Below, one piece after another: positions 17,772-26,223 of a DNA stretch of 64,000 nucleotides. This DNA comes from Salinisphaera orenii subsp. halophila YIM 95161. GTDB lineage: Bacteria > Pseudomonadota > Gammaproteobacteria > Nevskiales > Salinisphaeraceae. A program made the position numbers and the translations under genes. Under the pieces are notes generated by a model that made no database searches, was not told the origin of the DNA, and saw only the letters and a program-made list of their open reading frames with translations. The stretch is from positions 43,439 through 107,438 of the forward strand of contig NZ_AYKF01000143.1 of NCBI RefSeq assembly GCF_003732545.1, read 5' to 3'. The first letter of the stretch is position 1. Every line of letters starts with the position of its first letter.

Positions 17772-18808
17772 GCGGTCTCCGGCTTGAGCAGAATCTTCAT
17801 CGCGTCGCGGTTTCGGGCCCGCTCGAACCCATCGATCGCATCCGCCAGCGGGAGGCGATCGGTGATCATTTCGGACAGGCGTTCTCCGTGCTCGGCGAGT
17901 ACCGCGAGCACACGCGGCCATGCCGCGGCCTTCGTGTCATGTGCCGCCCGCAGCTGCTTCTTGTCGCGCACGAGCTGCGTGAGCGGGATCTCGATCGGCT
18001 GGCTGTGAATGCCGGCGACGACCAGGATGCCGCTCGATCTCAGCGCGGCGAGCCCCTGATGAACGGAATCGACGACGCCGGTCGCCTCGATGACGCGATC
18101 GACCGGCCGGCCGAAGACGCGCTCTACGGCGTCGGCCAACGGCTCGTCGGCCAGGTCGACGCAATGTTCGACGCCCATCCGGCGGGCCAGCGCGAGCCGA
18201 CCGCTGTCGTGCAGCCCGGCCAGGAGCACCGGCGCGCAGCCGCGGTGCTGGGCCAGCCAGGCCAGCGCCACACCGATGGGCCCCGGGCCCAGTACCACCA
18301 CGGCGTCGCCGGCCGCGCATTCGCCGACGTCCAGCGCATTCTCGGCGATCGACAGCGGCTCGCTGAGCGCAGCCAGATCGAGATCCAGGCCCTCGGGCAG
18401 CCGATAGCAGTTGCCGGCGGGCACGTTGACGCGGGCGGCGAAGCCACCGTCGATGTGCAGGCCGATGACTTCGCGCGCCTGACAGTCCTGGGGCCGCTCG
18501 GCGCGACAGTGGAAACAGTCGCCGCAGGCGGTCGTGGGCCAGGCGGTGACGCGGTCGCCGACGCGAAACGACGTCGTGGCGCTGCCCGCCGCGGCGACGG
18601 TACCGGCGAATTCGTGGCCCAGCGTGACCGGCAGCCGGTCGTGCATGAACTCGTAGCCGGGCGTCGACTCGTAGACGTGCAGATCGCTGCCGCAGATGCC
18701 CGTGGCAGCGATCTCGATCTGAACCTCGTGGGCCGCCGGCGGGCCCGGCTCGTCCACCTCGACGACGTCCAGCCCGAACGCGGTGCTCGTCTTGCGCAAC
18801 GCCAGCAT
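17768..18808 (-). CDS. Zinc-dependent alcohol/polyol dehydrogenase (MDR family)
   Basis: The protein has 346 residues. Catalytic zinc ligands are Cys39 (GICGSDLH) and His65-Glu66 (LGHEFAG); the structural zinc loop has four cysteines in TTACGDCFHCRAERPQDC. The nucleotide site is VVLGPGPIGVALAWL. It belongs with L-threonine, idonate or sorbitol-type dehydrogenases. The start at 18808 has GAGGAGAAGTG before the ATG. It is the promoter-proximal gene of the operon, divergent from the GntR regulator, with a palindromic operator in between. Confidence 0.88.
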   Translation of the reverse strand: MLALRKTSTAFGLDVVEVDEPGPPAAHEVQIEIAATGICGSDLHVYESTPGYEFMHDRLPVTLGHEFAGTVAAAGSATTSFRVGDRVTAWPTTACGDCFHCRAERPQDCQAREVIGLHIDGGFAARVNVPAGNCYRLPEGLDLDLAALSEPLSIAENALDVGECAAGDAVVVLGPGPIGVALAWLAQHRGCAPVLLAGLHDSGRLALARRMGVEHCVDLADEPLADAVERVFGRPVDRVIEATGVVDSVHQGLAALRSSGILVVAGIHSQPIEIPLTQLVRDKKQLRAAHDTKAAAWPRVLAVLAEHGERLSEMITDRLPLADAIDGFERARNRDAMKILLKPETA

Positions 18809-18904
18809 CACTTCTCCTCTGTCCTCGCTTTGCCGACGGCCGCTTGTATCGGTTTCTGTCTTCGCGTCCGGCCGTCGCATAATCGGATTGAGTACAACCC
18901 GATG

Positions 18905-18932
18905 TTCGTTACATGTAATTTGTTATAACGAA
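18905..18932. promoter_or_regulatory. Nested palindromes in the GntR/dehydrogenase divergent promoter
   Basis: An outer inverted repeat, TTCGTTA (18905-18911) and TAACGAA (18926-18932), encloses the perfect palindromes TTACATGTAA (18909-18918) and GTTATAAC (18922-18929). This AT-rich patch stands out from its surroundings and lies between a GntR/FCD regulator and the operon it faces. GntR proteins of the FadR type bind short AT-rich palindromes of this kind, so this is the likely operator, overlapping the promoter of the operon. Confidence 0.6.
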
Positions 18933-18976
18933 TACTGAATAACAACTTCTCACTCTGTCAACCCGCGCCCTCGCTT

Positions 18977-19684
18977 ATGGAAACCGACACCACCCGAAAG
19001 CTTTCACAGGTCACCAAGAACAACCTCAGCGATCTGGCCTATCAGCAGCTGCGACGCGCGCTCATGCGCAGCGAACTGCCGCCCGGCGAGCGCCTGCGTC
19101 TGCGGCCGCTGTCCAAGCATCTCGGGATCAGCGCGACACCGATCCGCGAAGCCCTGATCCGGCTGGTCTCGGAGAACGCGCTGAAACTCGACGCCAGAGG
19201 CACCGCCGTCGTGCCGCTGCTCAAGCTGGCCGAGCTTCGCGAGATTCAGTCACTGCGGATCATGCTCGAGGGCGAGGCCGGCACGCAGGCCGCCCAGCGC
19301 ATCACGTCGGCCGAACTGGAGGCACTACGGGCGATTCAGCACGAGATCGCCGACTGCCATGCGACAGAGGATTTCGACCGCGCATTGCTGCTCAACGAAA
19401 AGTTTCACTTCGGGGTGATCACGGCGAGCGGCATGCCGATCAACTATCAGATCCTCGAGACGCTCTGGATGCGCTGCGGGCCGATACTCAGCCATCTCTA
19501 CGACACCGGAAACTTCAGCTGGGCGGTGCATCCGCACGATGTCGTGCTGGAAGGGCTGGAAACACAGGACGGCGCCATGGTGCGCGAGGCGATCCGACGC
19601 GACATCATCGAGGGCGGCCAGAGCCTGATCGATTATCTCTCCGCCCAGGAGAATCCGCCGATGGCGCGTCGGGCCAGTCGCTGA
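18977..19684 (+). CDS. GntR/FadR-family regulator with FCD ligand domain
   Basis: The protein has 235 residues. Residues about 18-80 form a winged helix (LAYQQLRRALMRSELPPGER and HLGISATPIREALIRLVSE, the classic GntR recognition segment). The C-terminal FCD domain is all-helical and has the metal/carboxylate-binding pattern with D...H...H residues (LLLNEKFHFGVI, VHPHDVVLEGLE). It is divergent from the 12-gene operon and probably represses it until a carboxylate intermediate binds. No other gene follows on its strand. Confidence 0.88.
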   Translation: METDTTRKLSQVTKNNLSDLAYQQLRRALMRSELPPGERLRLRPLSKHLGISATPIREALIRLVSENALKLDARGTAVVPLLKLAELREIQSLRIMLEGEAGTQAAQRITSAELEALRAIQHEIADCHATEDFDRALLLNEKFHFGVITASGMPINYQILETLWMRCGPILSHLYDTGNFSWAVHPHDVVLEGLETQDGAMVREAIRRDIIEGGQSLIDYLSAQENPPMARRASR

Positions 19685-19886
19685 AGCACGGCGATCGACC
19701 GCAGCGGCCCGTGAGGACGCAACCTCGCCCGGCCCTGTCTCGCAAGGATTTAATAAGTCCGGCCGGTTCGAGGCGGCGCAGCCGGCCGCCTCCCAGCGAA
19801 CCGCGCCGACCCATGCCATCGCGGCCCGGCCGCCACCCGACGACTGCCTTGTCGAGCGCGCCGAGCGTGACGGCCGATCCGCGGCT

Positions 19887-20741
19887 TCAGCGCAGAATCA
19901 GAAGCGGAATGGTGGCGTGGCGGATCATTTCCGTCGTGGTGCTGCCGATCAGCAGATGACGGATGCGGGAATGACCGTAGGCGCCCATCACCAGCAGGTC
20001 GATGTCGTGGCGCTGCTGGTAGTCGCGTAGAGTGGTCTCGATCTCGCCGGTCAGCGTCTGCGTGTGCACCTCGGCACAGGCGTCGGCGAGATGACGGCCG
20101 GCGGTGGCCAGCTGTTCGGCGAGCGCCTCGCTGTCCTGGCCGACGAAGACGATGTGGCACTCGGCCTCTTGCAGCAGCGGGCTGGTGGCGATGCGCTCGA
20201 TCATCCGCAGTGCAGTGCGGCTGCCGTCGAAGGCGATCAGTACACGCTTCGGTGCGCCGAATCCGGGCGGCGTGATGAGGATCGGACAGTGCAGCGACCG
20301 GATCGCCCGCTCCAGATTGGAGCCCAGATGCTCGCGCGCGGCGTCGGCGTTGGTGCCGCGCTTGCCGAGCACGAGCAGACGGATCGAATCCTCGATCTCG
20401 ACCAGGGCCTCGACCAGCGCGCCGTTGCGCAGCCGGGTCGTGGCGTCCGCCACCCCGGCCTCACGAGCGCGCTCCTGGGCGGCGCGCAGCATCAGGCGCC
20501 CCTGCTCCTGAGCGAGCTTGGCACGCTGCTCGTCGAGCGAGGCCAGCTCCTCGAGCAGATGCTCGCGGGTGCCGAGCCCGATCTGGCCGCTGGCGTCGGA
20601 CACGCCCGGCTCGGCGTGGTTGTCGATGACGTGCAGGATCGACATCGGCGCCGTCAGACGCCGGCTGGCCCAGGCCGCGGCGTCGCAGACCGCCGAGGCG
20701 TACTCGGAGTCGTCGATGCAGGCCGTTATCGTTTTATCCAT
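19887..20741 (-). CDS. Tandem universal stress protein
   Basis: The protein has 284 residues in two Usp domains. The second ends with GAYGHSRIRHLLIGSTTTEM, the G-2x-G-9x-G-S/T ATP-binding signature. The first has LVLGKRGTNADAAREHLGSN, a more divergent form. It starts 12 bases after the SulP stop, so the two are co-transcribed. Pairing of SulP anion transporters with Usp proteins is recurrent in proteobacteria and suggests a role in regulating bicarbonate or sulfate transport. Confidence 0.9.
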   Translation of the reverse strand: MDKTITACIDDSEYASAVCDAAAWASRRLTAPMSILHVIDNHAEPGVSDASGQIGLGTREHLLEELASLDEQRAKLAQEQGRLMLRAAQERAREAGVADATTRLRNGALVEALVEIEDSIRLLVLGKRGTNADAAREHLGSNLERAIRSLHCPILITPPGFGAPKRVLIAFDGSRTALRMIERIATSPLLQEAECHIVFVGQDSEALAEQLATAGRHLADACAEVHTQTLTGEIETTLRDYQQRHDIDLLVMGAYGHSRIRHLLIGSTTTEMIRHATIPLLILR

Positions 20742-20753
20742 TGTGTTGTCTCC

Positions 20754-22244
20754 TCAGTGGCCGCCCATCAGATCTTCCACTGCACCGGGCTTGTCGTGGA
20801 CGGCGAATCGGTCGACCAGCGTGGCGCTGGCCTCGTCGAGCCCGACGACCTCGACGTCGGTGCCCTCGCGGCGGAACTTGATGACCACCCGGTCGAGCGC
20901 CCCGACCGCGGTGATGTCCCAGAAATGCGCCCGGCGCACGTCGATCCGGACGTGCTCGAGCGTCTCCTTGAAGTCGAAGGCCTCGCTGAAGCGATCCGCC
21001 GAGGCGAAGAAGACCTGTCCGACCACCTCATAGGCCCGCCCCGCCCCGTCCTCGGTGGGTGCGCTGTCCACGCGCAGCACGCGCCCGACCTTGTTGGCGA
21101 AGAACAGCGCGGCCAGCAGGACGCCGACGAACACGCCGATCGCCAGATTATGCGTCACCACGACCACCACCACGGTCGTGACCATCACGATGTTGGTACT
21201 CATCGGGTGCTTGCGCAGGTCCCGCAGCGATTCCCAGCTGAACGTGCCGATCGCCACCATGATCATCACCGCGACCAGCGCCGCCATGGGAATGAGCGAG
21301 ACCAGCGGAGACAGAAACACCACCATGATCAACAGGAACACGCCCGCCGCGAGCGTGGACAGCCGCGTGCGGCCGCCCGATTTGATGTTGATCACCGACT
21401 GCCCGATCATCGCGCAGCCCGCCATGCCGCCCAGCAGGCCGGAGCCGATGTTGGCGATGCCCTGGCCGCGGCATTCACGGTTCTTGTCGCTCGGCGTGTC
21501 GGTGAGGTCGTCCACGATGGTGGCGGTCATCATCGACTCCATCAGGCCCACGACCGCCATCATCGCGGCATAAGGGAAGATGATGCGCAGGGTCTCCAGA
21601 CTCAGGGGCACCTCCGGCCACAGGAACACCGGCAGCGTGTCGGGCAGCTCGCCCATGTCGCCGACCGTGCGCACATCGATGCCGCTGAGGACGTAGACGC
21701 TGGTCAGCACCACGATGCAGATCAGCGGCGACGGCAGCATACGACCGATCAGTGGCAGATAGGGGAACAGATAGATGATCGCCAGCCCGGCCGCGGTCAT
21801 CGCATACACGTGCCAGGTGACGCCGGTGAGCTCCGGCAGCTGGGCCATGAAGATGAGGATCGCCAGCGCGTTGACGAAGCCGGTGACCACCGAGCGCGAC
21901 ACGAAGCGCATGAGCGCGCCGAGCCGTAGCCACCCCGCCGCGATCTGCAGCACGCCGGTCAGCAGCGTGGCCGCGAGCAGGTACTGCAGACCGTGATCCT
22001 TGACCAGCGTGATCATCAGCAGCGCCATGGCACCGGTCGCGGCCGAGATCATGCCCGGGCGCCCTCCGGCGAAGGCGCTGATCACACAGATCGAGAACGA
22101 GGCATAGAGGCCGACCTTCGGGTCGACACCGGCGATGATCGAGAAGGCGATCGCCTCCGGGATCAGGGCCAGCGCGACGACGATGCCGGCCAGCAGATCG
22201 GGACGCACGTTGGACAGCCAGCGGTGGGCTATGGTCTGGAGCAT
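20754..22244 (-). CDS. SulP-family anion transporter with STAS domain
   Basis: The protein has 496 residues. About 10-12 membrane segments begin with [20 protein letters not shown], and the SulP family segment [28 protein letters not shown] is present (quoted in part: [20 protein letters not shown]). A C-terminal STAS domain (about 400-490) ends DLMGGH. SulP proteins carry sulfate, bicarbonate or other anions. The start at 22244 has GGAAAG before ATCGA-ATG; the open frame upstream is not conserved in character. Substrate is not readable, though short SulP proteins next to Usp are often bicarbonate-type. Confidence 0.88.
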   Translation of the reverse strand: MLQTIAHRWLSNVRPDLLAGIVVALALIPEAIAFSIIAGVDPKVGLYASFSICVISAFAGGRPGMISAATGAMALLMITLVKDHGLQYLLAATLLTGVLQIAAGWLRLGALMRFVSRSVVTGFVNALAILIFMAQLPELTGVTWHVYAMTAAGLAIIYLFPYLPLIGRMLPSPLICIVVLTSVYVLSGIDVRTVGDMGELPDTLPVFLWPEVPLSLETLRIIFPYAAMMAVVGLMESMMTATIVDDLTDTPSDKNRECRGQGIANIGSGLLGGMAGCAMIGQSVINIKSGGRTRLSTLAAGVFLLIMVVFLSPLVSLIPMAALVAVMIMVAIGTFSWESLRDLRKHPMSTNIVMVTTVVVVVVTHNLAIGVFVGVLLAALFFANKVGRVLRVDSAPTEDGAGRAYEVVGQVFFASADRFSEAFDFKETLEHVRIDVRRAHFWDITAVGALDRVVIKFRREGTDVEVVGLDEASATLVDRFAVHDKPGAVEDLMGGH

Positions 22245-22777
22245 TCGATATCTTTCCGTCACGAATTGACGTGGCCGAAAACAGGGCCACAAGAAGGAGC
22301 GCGCCCGATTCAGTCGCCGGCTACCGGCGACCGGAGGGCACCAGGATCGACACAGAGCGTCGGATCGATGGGCGCGGGGCCCGGCTGCGGACAGCGCGGG
22401 CCGAGTTCAGGATGCGGCCGGATCGACGCGCGAGCGCGCATCGACCGAAGCCGGCCCGGGGCTAGGGCGGACTGCACCGGTGGCGTGAGTCACGGCCCTG
22501 CGGGCGGCTTTCGAGTCGCGTGGTCAAATCCGGATCCTGTGGTCAGTGTCCGCGGGGAAGGCCTGGCGCGCGAACAGGGGCGCGGAGAATAGCACAGCGC
22601 TCGCCGGCATTCGCAGCGCGTCGTCCGCGTCGGACACCCCGGCCGGCGCCGGCGCGCCTCGAACCGACGCTGTTCACAGCCGCTGCAAAGGCGGATACTC
22701 GACGGCGCGACGGGCGACTGTCGCCGCGAGCGCCGCGGTGCGACGCCCCGCCACCCCCACACCCGTAGGCCAAACCC
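22245..22777. other. 533-bp gap, nothing recognised
   Basis: The gap separates the divergent SulP and transglutaminase-like genes and must hold both promoters. It is very GC-rich. I see no clear promoter hexamers, terminator, RNA or small gene. Confidence 0.4.
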
Positions 22778-23563
22778 ATGTGGTTGCACACCCGCTGCGA
22801 TCTGACGTTCGACTTCGCCGTGCCGACGCCGCTGATTCTGATGCTCCGCCCACGCAGCCAAGCGCACCAGTGGGTCGCGCGAGAGACCTACGAACTGTCT
22901 CCCGGCGTGCACGCCTTCGAGTTCACCGACACCTACGGCAATCGCTGTCAGCGCCTGACCGCGCCGCCCGGCGCGTTCGCGATCGCCACGACGGCGGATG
23001 TGCGCGTCGCCGACACCGCCGGCGCCGCGCCGGGCGCACCGTTCGTGGATATCGAGACGCTGCCCGACGACGTGCTGATCCACCTGCTGCCGAGCCGCTT
23101 CTGCGAATCCGATCGCTTCGGCCGGATGGCCGCGGAGATCGCGGCCGGCTGCGCGCTGGGCTACGATCAGGTCGCCGCGATCACGGCCTGGATCCGGGCC
23201 GGGGTGCGCTACGAGCCGGGCACCAGCGACGTGCCGATCACCGCCATCGACGTGAACCAGCGTCGGGCCGGCGTCTGCCGTGACCTGTCGCACCTGGGCA
23301 TTGCGCTCTGCCGCGGCCTGAGCATTCCGGCGCGACTGGGGGTCGGCTATCTACACGGCCTCGTGCCAATGGACATGCACGCCTGGTTCGAGGCCTATGT
23401 CGGCGGCCGCTGGCACGTCTTCGACGCCACCCAGGCCGGGCCTGTCGCCGGCTACGTGGCCGTGGGCTACGGGCGGGATGCCGCCGACGTGGCCATCTTC
23501 AACCAGTTCGGCCCGCCGGCGAACACCACGACGCAGGAAGTCGCGGTCTCGCGGATCGACTAG
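22778..23563 (+). CDS. Transglutaminase-like cysteine protease-fold protein
   Basis: The protein has 261 residues. It has an N-terminal beta-rich segment (about 1-110) and a transglutaminase core with catalytic Cys in RRAGVCRDLSH, His in MDMHAWFEAYVGG and Asp in HVFDAT. It lacks a signal peptide. Proteins of this type act in the cytosol on peptide or isopeptide bonds, and are often found near circularly permuted ATP-grasp genes, which are not present here. Its TAG stop at 23561-23563 is part of the CTAG at which a MITE-like element begins, so the last residues could have been altered by insertion. Confidence 0.82.
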   Translation: MWLHTRCDLTFDFAVPTPLILMLRPRSQAHQWVARETYELSPGVHAFEFTDTYGNRCQRLTAPPGAFAIATTADVRVADTAGAAPGAPFVDIETLPDDVLIHLLPSRFCESDRFGRMAAEIAAGCALGYDQVAAITAWIRAGVRYEPGTSDVPITAIDVNQRRAGVCRDLSHLGIALCRGLSIPARLGVGYLHGLVPMDMHAWFEAYVGGRWHVFDATQAGPVAGYVAVGYGRDAADVAIFNQFGPPANTTTQEVAVSRID

Positions 23564-23854
23564 GGCCTGTTAACACTTCATGCGAACGCCGCGTCGGAGA
23601 TCGCACATCGTGTGCTGCAAGCGCGAGTCGCCGATCGTGGCGAGCCACGATCCGGACTGGCAACGCCGCGGAGTGCCCATGGTTGTTTCAGGGGCGGCTC
23701 AACCCATAGGGCCAAGCGCCCCATGAAATGAACAAGGTGCGGCATTCCAGTGTTCTCGCACGCTGGCGCAGACTGATTGCGCCTTGCCTTGCCGCCCATA
23801 GTCGATTTTCAGAAAGCGCTTGGCGCGGGCTCGCATGAAGCGTTGACAGGCTCT
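23562..23854. mobile_element. MITE-like element with 23-bp inverted ends (copy 1)
   Basis: The left end (GGGCCTGTTAACACTTCATG..., 23563-23585) and the right end (23831-23853) are inverted repeats matching at 20 of 23 positions. The 293 bp contain a perfect 9-bp hairpin (GATCGTGGC / GCCACGATC, 23633-23652) and no transposase; small frames inside have no domain. A second copy starts at 63904. Both begin CTAGGGCC, fitting insertion at a CTAG-type site as used by IS5-family elements (YTAR). The parent IS is not visible, so the family assignment is inference. Confidence 0.7.
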
Positions 23855-24009
23855 GGCCGCGGACGCTCGCGGGGCAAGGCCGCTCGTCGCCCGCACGCGC
23901 GATAGGAGGCACCGGATCGGCGCGCCCGCGAAAGGCGTCGCCCCGGCTCGGGCCGTGGCGCCGCCATGGCAGAATGCGCGGTTTGGCGCACCCCGAAACG
24001 GAGGCCGAC

Positions 24010-24753
24010 ATGCAGCGCGTCCTCGACATTCCCGCCGACGGCGGCAACATCGACGCCCACATCGTCACACCCGACGATGCCGCCGGGCCGATGCCGCCGG
24101 TGGTGCTGTTCACCGATATCGGCGGGCTGCGCCCCTGCTATCACGACAAGGCGCAGCGTATCGCCGACGGCGGCTACGCCGTGCTCATGCCCAACGTCTA
24201 TCATCGCGACGCGACCGGCCCGGTGGTGCCGGAGGGCAAATCCTTCCGCGACGACGACGTGCGGCCCACACTGTTCGAGTACGCCGGTCATCTCACCGCG
24301 GAAGCCCAGGCCCGCGACTTCGACGCCCTGCTGCGCTGCGTGGACCACGAATCCGAATTCGCCGCCGGCGGGGTCGCGGTCGTCGGCTATTGCATGACCG
24401 GCGCCTTCGCCCTGCGCATGGCCGCCTGGCATCCGCAACGCATCGCCGCCGCGGCGGGCTTTCACTCGGCGCGCCTGGCCGCGGCGGACGACCCCGACAG
24501 CCCGGTGCACGTCGTCGACGCCATCGAGGCCCGCGTCTATCTGGGTCATGCCGACGGCGACGAGCTGCTGCCACCGGATCAGATCGGGCGTCTGGACGCG
24601 GCCCTGGCCGCCGCCGGGGTGGACTTCACAACCGAGCTCTACCGCGGCGCGGCCCACGGCTACACCGCCGCCGACGCGCCGGTCTACAACCCGACCGCGG
24701 ATGACCGCCACTATCGGCGGCTGTTCACGCTGCTCGGAGAGACCATCGGCTGA
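24010..24753 (+). CDS. Dienelactone hydrolase family protein
   Basis: The protein has 247 residues with the alpha/beta-hydrolase fold. The catalytic triad of the DLH family is visible as Cys in VGYCMTGAFALR, Asp in HADGDELLP and His in GAAHGYTA. DLH enzymes open lactones such as dienelactone in chloroaromatic catabolism, but most family members act on other or unknown esters. ATG 24010 follows ACGGAGGCCGAC with a strong ribosome site. No aromatic pathway genes are adjacent, so the physiological substrate is unknown. Confidence 0.88.
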   Translation: MQRVLDIPADGGNIDAHIVTPDDAAGPMPPVVLFTDIGGLRPCYHDKAQRIADGGYAVLMPNVYHRDATGPVVPEGKSFRDDDVRPTLFEYAGHLTAEAQARDFDALLRCVDHESEFAAGGVAVVGYCMTGAFALRMAAWHPQRIAAAAGFHSARLAAADDPDSPVHVVDAIEARVYLGHADGDELLPPDQIGRLDAALAAAGVDFTTELYRGAAHGYTAADAPVYNPTADDRHYRRLFTLLGETIG

Positions 24754-25416
24754 GCGCTTGGCGACGGCCAAGGGCGGGAGGATGTCGGCGAACGTCCGAG
24801 GGCGTGTTTGCCGACGGATCTCCAGGCCGAAGGGAAACACCTGAGCGGCCGAATCGATGATGCGCACGAACGCGTCGCGCGCTCACGGCGGCCGCCGATC
24901 ATGCAGCGCCAACGGATTAGGACGAGCACGCCACGGCTCCGATCCGGCCAAACGTGGCCCGCCACCGATCCGCGTCGTCCTCGCCCGTAGCCCGAAAGCC
25001 AGGGCCGGCGCGCATGCTAGGCCGCTGCCATGGGGGCGGATCCCAGACCATCGCGTTACGGGCGGCTGCCGGCGCGACCCCTACTCCACCCGGCCGCTCG
25101 ATGCACCAGGATTCTGTGCCGGAGCAAGGCTCAGGCGTGCCCTACCGGGCCAAATCGGGCCGACAACCCGAGCGGACCCAACGATTCGACTGCGCCCCGG
25201 CCCGCGCCCGGCTATCGCTCATCGCACGGGGACCACCGACCGGCGCATCGATCTACCGGAGCCGGCCACGCCGAATCCGTGACCGCACGCGCCGGTGCGG
25301 CGTCGTGACGACACCGAGACCCGTGGCGGCGCCGTGCCGAAGAGCGCGCCTACACCGGGTGGCCAACCCTGTGACACGGCGCCTGTGCACCACGCCGCAC
25401 GGCGGGCCGCGCGTCG
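24754..25416. other. 663-bp gap, nothing recognised
   Basis: The gap lies between the convergent dienelactone hydrolase and aldolase genes. Open frames on both strands are low-complexity. No T-tailed hairpin, repeat or RNA gene was found by eye. Confidence 0.4.
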
Positions 25417-26064
25417 TCAGACCGCGTCCGGCTGGGCGCCGTAGGTCCTGAACTTCTCCAGCACCCGATCGATTTCGGCGCTGTCCAGCAACACCGGCCC
25501 GCCGAGCTGCAGCGACAGGACATACTGGCGCGCCAGCTCCTCGACCTCCACCGCCAGCGCCACGGCCTTGTCGAGGGTGGCGCCGCAGGCGATCATGCCA
25601 TGGTTGGCCAGCAGACAGGCCAGCCGGCCGTCGAGGGCGGTCAACGCCGCCTCGGATAACGCGGCCGTGCCGAAGGTGGCGTAATCCGCGCAGCGGATGG
25701 TGGGCCCACCCGCTGCCGCGATCATGTAATGCAGCGGCGGGATCTCCCGACGCTGGATCGAGACCACCGTGGCGTACGGCGCATGGGTATGCACCACGGC
25801 GTGAACGTCCGCGCGCTGCTGCAGGATGTCGCGGTGGAAGCGCCACTCGCTGGTCGGCCGCAGCCGGCCGTCGAAACCGCCGTCCATGTGCATGGGCACG
25901 ATGTCCTCGGCGCTCAGCCGGTCGTAGCCCATGCCGGTCGGCGTGACCAGCAGGCCGTCGCCGTGGCGCACGCTGATGTTGCCGGTGGTGCCGTGATTGA
26001 GGCCGGCCGCGGTCAGCGCCCGGCCGTGGTCGATGATCGCCTGCCGCGCGGCGTATTCGGACAT
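25417..26064 (-). CDS. Class II aldolase/adducin family protein
   Basis: The protein has 215 residues. Features are LNHGTTGNISVRHGDGLLVT (substrate/phosphate-binding region near residues 22-41), catalytic EWRFH, and the zinc ligands in VVHTHAPYATV plus a His in LANHGMIACG. This is the fuculose-1-phosphate aldolase / ribulose-phosphate 4-epimerase fold, and the length and the TSEWRFHRDI form fit the small fuculose-aldolase-like group (including OtnC-type enzymes). It is an isolated gene, so its sugar substrate is unknown. Confidence 0.85.
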   Translation of the reverse strand: MSEYAARQAIIDHGRALTAAGLNHGTTGNISVRHGDGLLVTPTGMGYDRLSAEDIVPMHMDGGFDGRLRPTSEWRFHRDILQQRADVHAVVHTHAPYATVVSIQRREIPPLHYMIAAAGGPTIRCADYATFGTAALSEAALTALDGRLACLLANHGMIACGATLDKAVALAVEVEELARQYVLSLQLGGPVLLDSAEIDRVLEKFRTYGAQPDAV

Positions 26065-26223
26065 GACGGCTGTGCTCCGGCATCAATTCCAGCCGCCGAT
26101 TCTGCCACGCGGGCGCGCCGGATGGCGCCGGCACCGACGGGCGCGAGCGCCGTCCGGAACGCCGCCCGGCCCGGCCACCGACCGCAGCGGCGACGCCCGG
26201 CCGCGCCGCAGCGCCCCGCGCGA

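Noticed and set aside
15156..18008. A 950-codon plus-strand open frame
   Set aside because: It is antisense to three well-supported operon genes (ThDP enzyme, quinone oxidoreductase, zinc dehydrogenase), has no domain and is His/Gln/Arg-rich, as expected from high GC.
23699..23896. 65-codon minus-strand frame inside and beyond the MITE-like element
   Set aside because: It crosses the right end of the element, has no ribosome site and no known motif, so it is probably not a gene.
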